Shown: positions 7,184-10,255 of the stretch, one piece after another
How positions within the stretch are numbered: the first letter of the stretch is position 1
How the letters are laid out: each line of letters opens with the position of its first letter
Source of the DNA: Pseudomonadota bacterium
GTDB taxonomy: Bacteria; Pseudomonadota; Alphaproteobacteria; Rhizobiales; Beijerinckiaceae
DNA: 10,255 nt
Direction of reading: 5' to 3'
Assembly: GCA_021780015.1 (NCBI GenBank)
Contig: JAJXZN010000215.1
Span: forward strand, 1-10,255
Position numbers and translations under genes: made by a program
Notes under the pieces: model-generated
Seen by the model: the letters and a program-made list of their open reading frames with translations, nothing else
The model's database searches: none
What the model was told of the DNA's origin: nothing

Positions 7184-7212
7184 TCGACAGCCATCCAATG
7201 TTAATGTAATAT
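7184..7212 (+). promoter_or_regulatory. Candidate promoter of the DUF2852 gene
   Basis: TCGACA (7184-7189, five of six to the -35 consensus) and TAATAT (7207-7212, four of six) are 17 bases apart. They lie 44 bases before the ATG at 7257. The AT-rich patch 7200-7223 stands out from the GC-rich surroundings. Confidence 0.5.
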
Positions 7213-7223
7213 ACTTTTACATT
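7203..7223. promoter_or_regulatory. Perfect 7-bp dyad over the -10 region of the DUF2852 promoter
   Basis: AATGTAA (7203-7209) and TTACATT (7217-7223) are exact reverse complements with a seven-base spacer that overlaps the candidate -10 box. Position and symmetry suggest an operator. The regulator is not identified, and the arms do not match those upstream of the TetR gene. Confidence 0.5.
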
Positions 7224-7241
7224 GCAGCGTTCGTGCTGCAT

Positions 7242-7248
7242 GGAGGAG
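7242..7248 (+). promoter_or_regulatory. Strong ribosome binding site deciding the DUF2852 start
   Basis: GGAGGAG lies eight bases before the ATG at 7257. The ATG at 7251 would leave only two bases of spacing, and the GTG at 7233 lies upstream of this site, so 7257 is the start. Confidence 0.8.
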
Positions 7249-7256
7249 TTATGTGT

Positions 7257-7814
7257 ATGACACGCAGCTATGGCCGCGCGCCGGGTGACGCTTCGGCCAA
7301 TATTCCGACGATGGCGGATTGGAAGCCGATCGAAATCGTCGCCATGGTGCTCGGCTTCATCCTGTTTTGGCCGATCGGGCTTGCGATTCTCTTCGCCAAG
7401 ATCTGGCAGAAGAAGAGCGCCTATGCCGGCGATCTGCCGAGCTTCGTCAGTGACAAGATGCAGCAGAAATTCCGCGAGAAATGGGAGCAGAAGATGGGCC
7501 GCCACGGTTTCGGTATGCGCCGGCAGGATTTCTACAATTGGTCGAGTGCGTGCGAGCGGCGCGGCTTCGGCGGGGCGCCGTGGCAATGGAAGCCCGGTTC
7601 GACCGGCAATCTTGCCTTCGACGAATGGCGCGAGGCGGAACTGGCGCGGCTCGAAGCCGAGCGCGAAAAGCTGCGTACCGCCGAGCAGGAATTTTCGACC
7701 TTCGTCGAAAACCTGCGCCGCGCTAAGGATCGCGAGGAATTCGAGCGGTTCATGAACCAGCGCAACTCGCAGCCGCCGCAGAACGGCGCGCCGAACCCGC
7801 CGCCGGCAAGCTGA
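7257..7814 (+). CDS. DUF2852 family single-pass membrane protein
   Basis: The protein has 185 residues. One hydrophobic segment at about 25-47 (IEIVAMVLGFILFWPIGLA) follows a short N-terminus. A basic linker (FREKWEQKMGRHGF) comes next, then a charged helical stretch at about 123-167 (DEWREAELARLEAEREKL, then FVENLRRAKDREEFERFM) likely to form a coiled coil, and a Pro/Asn-rich tail. The membrane segment followed by the SGNxAFDEWRxAELxRLE-like helix is the DUF2852 pattern, common in alphaproteobacteria and without known function. It would sit in the inner membrane with the helical part in the cytoplasm. It has its own promoter, a dyad and a strong ribosome binding site, and ends in a hairpin shared with the convergent DUF3617 gene. 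Confidence 0.85.
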   Translation: MTRSYGRAPGDASANIPTMADWKPIEIVAMVLGFILFWPIGLAILFAKIWQKKSAYAGDLPSFVSDKMQQKFREKWEQKMGRHGFGMRRQDFYNWSSACERRGFGGAPWQWKPGSTGNLAFDEWREAELARLEAEREKLRTAEQEFSTFVENLRRAKDREEFERFMNQRNSQPPQNGAPNPPPAS

Positions 7815-7849
7815 GCGATCCGGCTCGCCAAATCGCGTAGCACGTCTGC

Positions 7850-7880
7850 GAGGCAATCCAGTTGCAACCTGGGTTGCCTC
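7850..7880. terminator. Strong hairpin between convergent genes, likely bidirectional terminator
   Basis: GAGGCAATCCAG (7850-7861) pairs with CTGGGTTGCCTC (7869-7880) over 12 positions, with one T-G wobble and a seven-base loop. It stands between the DUF2852 stop (7814) and the DUF3617 stop (7901), where both transcripts should end. Only a short T-run (GCGTTT) follows on plus and none on minus, so it may need help or act by stabilising 3' ends. Confidence 0.6.
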
Positions 7881-7900
7881 GTCGCGTTTGAGACATTGCT

Positions 7901-8431
7901 CTATTGATTGCTGTTGCTGTGCCCCGGCAGCAGCGATTTCAGCATATTGATCGTCTTGATATTGACCTTGATGCCATGGCCCATGTCGAAGTCGCCGGGC
8001 TTCATATCGGCCGGGCAGTCGCCGACCCATTTGGCATCCTGCGTGGCCGTCACATCGCTCTGGCCGAGTTTCGGCGGATCAAAATGCGTCTTGATGTCGA
8101 CGTGATAGGCGGCATTGCCGGTGAATTTTGTGACTGAACTTGTCGTCACCGTCGTTCCGCCGAGGACGCAATTGGTTTGCGTCTGGACAGTGTCGCCGCT
8201 TACCGTGACGTCGTTCTTGTCGCAATGTTTGGAGCGGATGGTGCTGCTGAATTTGTGAAACAATTGATCGGTCTCGGCATCGATGCACATTTTCATCGTG
8301 GCTTCGGGCATGGCCGCATTATGGACGACGACTTCCCAAAGGCCGGGTTTGCGCGGCGGATAATCGTCGGCCGCGGCGGCCGTCACAAAGCTCGCAGCCA
8401 GCGCCGTCGCCACCGCAAAAGTTACACGCAT
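7901..8431 (-). CDS. Secreted DUF3617 family protein
   Basis: The protein has 176 residues. A signal peptide (MRVTFAVATALAASFVTAAA, cut near residue 21) is followed by PRKPGLWEVVV (26-36), the opening typical of DUF3617, a family of periplasmic proteins of unknown role. The rest is beta-rich and Thr/Val-rich, with four cysteines (Cys49 in MKMCIDAET, Cys70, Cys88, Cys139 in GDCPADMKPGDF) that could form two disulfides. The ATG at 8431 is chosen because GGAGGA lies five bases upstream in a long purine run and the signal peptide begins there. The frame opens further up to 8482 without a ribosome binding site. It is the last of three minus-strand genes, 74 bases after arfB. No function can be assigned. 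Confidence 0.85.
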   Translation of the reverse strand: MRVTFAVATALAASFVTAAAADDYPPRKPGLWEVVVHNAAMPEATMKMCIDAETDQLFHKFSSTIRSKHCDKNDVTVSGDTVQTQTNCVLGGTTVTTSSVTKFTGNAAYHVDIKTHFDPPKLGQSDVTATQDAKWVGDCPADMKPGDFDMGHGIKVNIKTINMLKSLLPGHSNSNQ

Positions 8432-8505
8432 GAAATCCTCCCCTCTTGCTACTGCCGGCCATAGCACGAGCGGCGCCGGCAATCCACTCGCGGCGGCGAT
8501 GCGCC

Positions 8506-8928
8506 TTAATCGGCGGGCGTGCTGCGCAATCTTTTGATCGCGCCGCGCTTTTCTTTCGCGTCACGGCGCCGCTGTTTCGAGGCGAGCGTCGGCCGGGTGG
8601 CGATCCGCCGTTTCGGCCGCAGCATGGCCTTGGCAATCAAGGCGCCGAGCCGCATCAGCGCATCCTCGCGATTACGCTCCTGCGAGCGGAATCGTTGCGC
8701 CGAAATCACCAGCACGCCGTCCTGCGTCAGCCGGCTGCCGGCGAGCTTCTCAAGCCGTCGCTTGACGTCCTCGGCGAGGGACGGCGAATGGCGCACGTCG
8801 AAGCGCAATTGCACCGCCGTCTCGACTTTGTTGACATTTTGACCGCCGGGGCCCGAGGCGCGCAGAAACGAAAATTCGAGCTCGTTGGCGTCGAGCGACA
8901 GATTTTCGGCGATGACAATCCGCGACAT
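8506..8928 (-). CDS. arfB: Peptidyl-tRNA hydrolase ArfB, ribosome rescue factor
   Basis: The protein has 140 residues, the usual length. It hydrolyses peptidyl-tRNA on ribosomes stalled without a stop codon, as a back-up to tmRNA. The release-factor catalytic loop GPGGQNVNKVETAV has GGQ at 28-30. The middle part (DGVLVISAQRFRSQERNREDAL) matches the family. The basic C-terminal tail from about residue 108 (RPKRRIATRPTLASKQRRR, then DAKEKRGAIKRLR) is the part that inserts into the empty mRNA channel and separates ArfB from true release factors. All key elements are intact. The ATG at 8928 has only a weak purine-rich site (GAAGA) before it. It lies 67 bases after corA on the same strand, with a hairpin between them. 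Confidence 0.95.
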   Translation of the reverse strand: MSRIVIAENLSLDANELEFSFLRASGPGGQNVNKVETAVQLRFDVRHSPSLAEDVKRRLEKLAGSRLTQDGVLVISAQRFRSQERNREDALMRLGALIAKAMLRPKRRIATRPTLASKQRRRDAKEKRGAIKRLRSTPAD

Positions 8929-8945
8929 CGATCTTCGTCCCTTGT

Positions 8946-8966
8946 CGCCCGTTCGTTCGAAGGGCG
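8946..8966. terminator. Hairpin between corA and arfB
   Basis: CGCCC (8946-8950) and TTC (8952-8954) pair with GAA (8959-8961) and GGGCG (8962-8966) over a four-base loop, with one bulged base. It stands 30 bases past the corA stop on the minus strand. There is no T-run, so it may be an mRNA 3'-end or processing element rather than a full terminator. Confidence 0.3.
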
Positions 8967-8995
8967 GCGATCCGCACGTTTTCGTCCGATGCGTT

Positions 8996-10012
8996 CTAGC
9001 GCAGAAGAATGCGCATGCGCTGCATGATGATGAGAATGGCGAGCGAAGCGCCGACCAGGATCACCATCGACCAGAAGAAGCCGCTGTTGACGTCGGTGAA
9101 AGGCAGATTCTTCACGTTCATGCCGAAAATGCCGGCGACCAGGCTCGCAGGCAGGAAGAAGGTCGTGATGATGGTGAGCAGATAAAGACTGCGATTGGTA
9201 TCTTCGGCGATCTTGAGCGCCACTTCTTCCTGGAGCATATGAGCGCGTTCGCGCATGGCGACAATGTCGCGGTCGAGGTTTTCGAGCCGCTGTGTCAGAA
9301 TGCTGGTCTTGAGCCGCAGATCCGCCGGCGGTTCGGTGTCGAGCTTGTGCCCGACGCGGCTAAAGAGCGTCAGCAGGCCCTGCATCTGGCGATGCAGATG
9401 CACGGCCGCCTTGCGCGCTTTGGCAAGCCGCCCGCGCTGGTCCATGGCCGATCGCTGCCAGAGGTCGTCCTCGATTTCGTCCATCTCCTCGTCGAGCTGG
9501 TCGGCATATTTGTCGATCGAATCGGCGACATGATTGACGATCAGCTCGAACAGCGAGGCGACGCGGTGCAGCTTGCGGCCGCGGTCGAGTGCCTGACGGG
9601 CGCTTTCGGCGGCGCTCATCGCCCGGCGGCGCGCGCTGACGAGCAGCCTGTCGGTCATGGCAAAATGCAAATAGCCGAAATGATGCGTCGCTCCGTCGAG
9701 ATCGGCGATGAGATCGGCAAAGATGCCATAGACGCTTTCGTCATTGACATGCAGCTGCTGCGTGCCGTCCGGGGCGGTCAGCACGGCCGCCGCTTCCGGC
9801 GGCAGGTCCTCGAAGCGGGGCAGGAGTTCGCATGCCCGCGCATCGGCGAGGTTGAAGTGCAGCCAGAGCCAGCCGTCGTCGCCGAGGCGGATCGGTTTGT
9901 CGGCAGGGAGCGCCTCCGGCGTGCCGTCGGCATGGATGCGGAACGCCCAGACGAGACCGGGCATGACGTGCGCGGCCGACGAAGGCGCGAGGGCAATGGG
10001 CGTGTCATCCAT
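8996..10012 (-). CDS. CorA-family divalent cation transporter (CorA/ZntB branch)
   Basis: The protein has 338 residues. A large cytoplasmic domain (about 1-270, rich in charged helices such as LDEEMDEIEDDLWQ) is followed by two membrane segments at about 277-296 and 313-332. The first ends in the family signature GMN (297-299, within AGIFGMNV) that forms the selectivity filter of the pentameric channel. The short loop KNLPFTDVNSG joins the segments. CorA members carry magnesium, cobalt or nickel, and the ZntB branch carries zinc. The GMNVKNLPF form, without the E-x-MPE-type loop of classical CorA, fits the ZntB-like branch somewhat better, but the ion is not proven. The ATG at 10012 has only a weak upstream purine site. 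It is probably the first gene of a minus-strand group with arfB and the DUF3617 gene. Confidence 0.9.
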   Translation of the reverse strand: MDDTPIALAPSSAAHVMPGLVWAFRIHADGTPEALPADKPIRLGDDGWLWLHFNLADARACELLPRFEDLPPEAAAVLTAPDGTQQLHVNDESVYGIFADLIADLDGATHHFGYLHFAMTDRLLVSARRRAMSAAESARQALDRGRKLHRVASLFELIVNHVADSIDKYADQLDEEMDEIEDDLWQRSAMDQRGRLAKARKAAVHLHRQMQGLLTLFSRVGHKLDTEPPADLRLKTSILTQRLENLDRDIVAMRERAHMLQEEVALKIAEDTNRSLYLLTIITTFFLPASLVAGIFGMNVKNLPFTDVNSGFFWSMVILVGASLAILIIMQRMRILLR

Positions 10013-10109
10013 AATGAGGCTCGCAGGTTGGGATCACGAAAGAACGCGACCGTTGACTTAACGGCAGAAACCGCCGGCCGTGCCGCAGCGAGACGTTAAC
10101 CGCGTTATT

Positions 10110-10124
10110 TTAAGCGCACTTAAC
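10110..10124. promoter_or_regulatory. Paired TTAA motif upstream of corA
   Basis: TTAA and TTAAC are separated by six bases (10110-10124), close to the CtrA site TTAA-N7-TTAAC but one base short. The 14-base core is also nearly palindromic. On the minus strand the same patch contains TAAAAT, a possible -10 box for corA, with TTGTTC 19 bases upstream. It is weak as either element. Confidence 0.25.
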
Positions 10125-10168
10125 ACATTTCGAACAATTTGAGGCAATGGCGCGTCGCGTATTGCCTT

Positions 10169-10191
10169 GCGACGCTGCGGCGGCGCTTTTT
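10169..10191 (+). terminator. Terminator-like hairpin with T-run, no gene upstream
   Basis: GCGACGC (10169-10175) pairs with GCGGCGC (10180-10186) over a four-base loop, with one A-G mismatch, and is followed by TTTTT (10187-10191). It points along the plus strand, but the only known gene nearby, corA, is transcribed away from it. It may end an unseen short transcript or be chance in GC-rich DNA. Confidence 0.3.
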
Positions 10192-10255
10192 CTTGAGTTC
10201 GCTTGCTTCTCGAATTATGGGGCGCAGCGTTCGGCTTGGCGCGCCGAAGCGGAAA

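Larger units (their letters stand above)
10013..10255. other. Right-edge region upstream of corA, no gene assigned
   Basis: AT-richer DNA (10085-10140) with several TTAA words is followed by a 7-bp inverted repeat (AGGCAAT at 10142-10148, ATTGCCT at 10161-10167) and a hairpin with a T-run at 10169-10191. Both strands have frames open to the edge: plus from an ATG at 10147 (MARRVLPCDAAAALFLEF), and minus frames ending near 10058 and around 10120. None gives a recognisable protein, and base use at third positions does not single one out. A gene beginning or ending beyond the window is possible. Confidence 0.4.

Noticed and set aside
6825..8030. 401-codon minus-strand open frame across the TetR, DUF2852 and DUF3617 region
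   Set aside because: It crosses well-supported genes and the AT-rich promoter, and its protein is arginine-rich and unlike any family.
8885..10099. 404-codon plus-strand open frame opposite corA
   Set aside because: It is a shadow of corA; the minus strand shows the GMN signature and two membrane segments.
1..10255. Defence system, CRISPR, prophage or biosynthetic cluster
   Set aside because: No repeat array, integrase, nuclease pair, toxin-antitoxin pair or biosynthetic enzymes were seen; the genes are ordinary and unrelated.

Overview
The window looks like chromosomal housekeeping and accessory DNA from a GC-rich alphaproteobacterium, probably of the Hyphomicrobiales (Rhizobiales). The evidence is the high-GC coding bias, a PcrA/UvrD helicase with an alphaproteobacterial-type N-terminus, and the pairing of DUF2852- and DUF3617-type proteins with a soluble chemoreceptor. 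Genus cannot be set from the sequence alone. I see no phage, transposase, CRISPR array, rRNA or tRNA.

Layout. Left edge (minus strand): the first 111 codons of a zinc-dependent alcohol/formaldehyde dehydrogenase, with a perfect 10-bp dyad in its leader. Next, also on minus, is a membrane-anchored SGNH/GDSL hydrolase of clearly lower GC, probably starting at TTG. Upstream of it, around 1859-2138, are the remains of a small gene broken by a frameshift and an in-frame stop. On plus at 2332-4695 is the replication/repair helicase UvrD/PcrA, complete with all superfamily-1 motifs and the C-terminal Tudor-like domain. Converging on it are a small secreted six-cysteine protein and, upstream of that on the same strand, a cytoplasmic methyl-accepting chemotaxis protein with an unusual C-terminal domain.

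The chemoreceptor is divergent from a TetR/AcrR regulator (plus), with a shared 148-base control region holding an 8-bp inverted repeat. The regulator is followed by a DUF2852 membrane protein with its own promoter and a dyad over the -10 region. A strong hairpin separates this gene from a convergent minus-strand group: the magnesium/zinc-type channel CorA, the ribosome-rescue hydrolase ArfB, and a secreted DUF3617 protein. The last ~240 bases lie upstream of corA; they hold promoter-like and hairpin elements and no gene I can assign.

How the genes work together. They do not form one pathway. uvrD (DNA unwinding in repair), arfB (release of stalled ribosomes) and corA (divalent cation transport) are independent core functions. 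The TetR gene and the chemoreceptor share a control region and may be linked in regulation. I found no convincing new multi-gene system. The points most worth checking are the decayed gene next to the low-GC hydrolase, the dyads in three control regions, and the chemoreceptor C-terminus, which resembles a zinc-binding CZB domain without its ligands.
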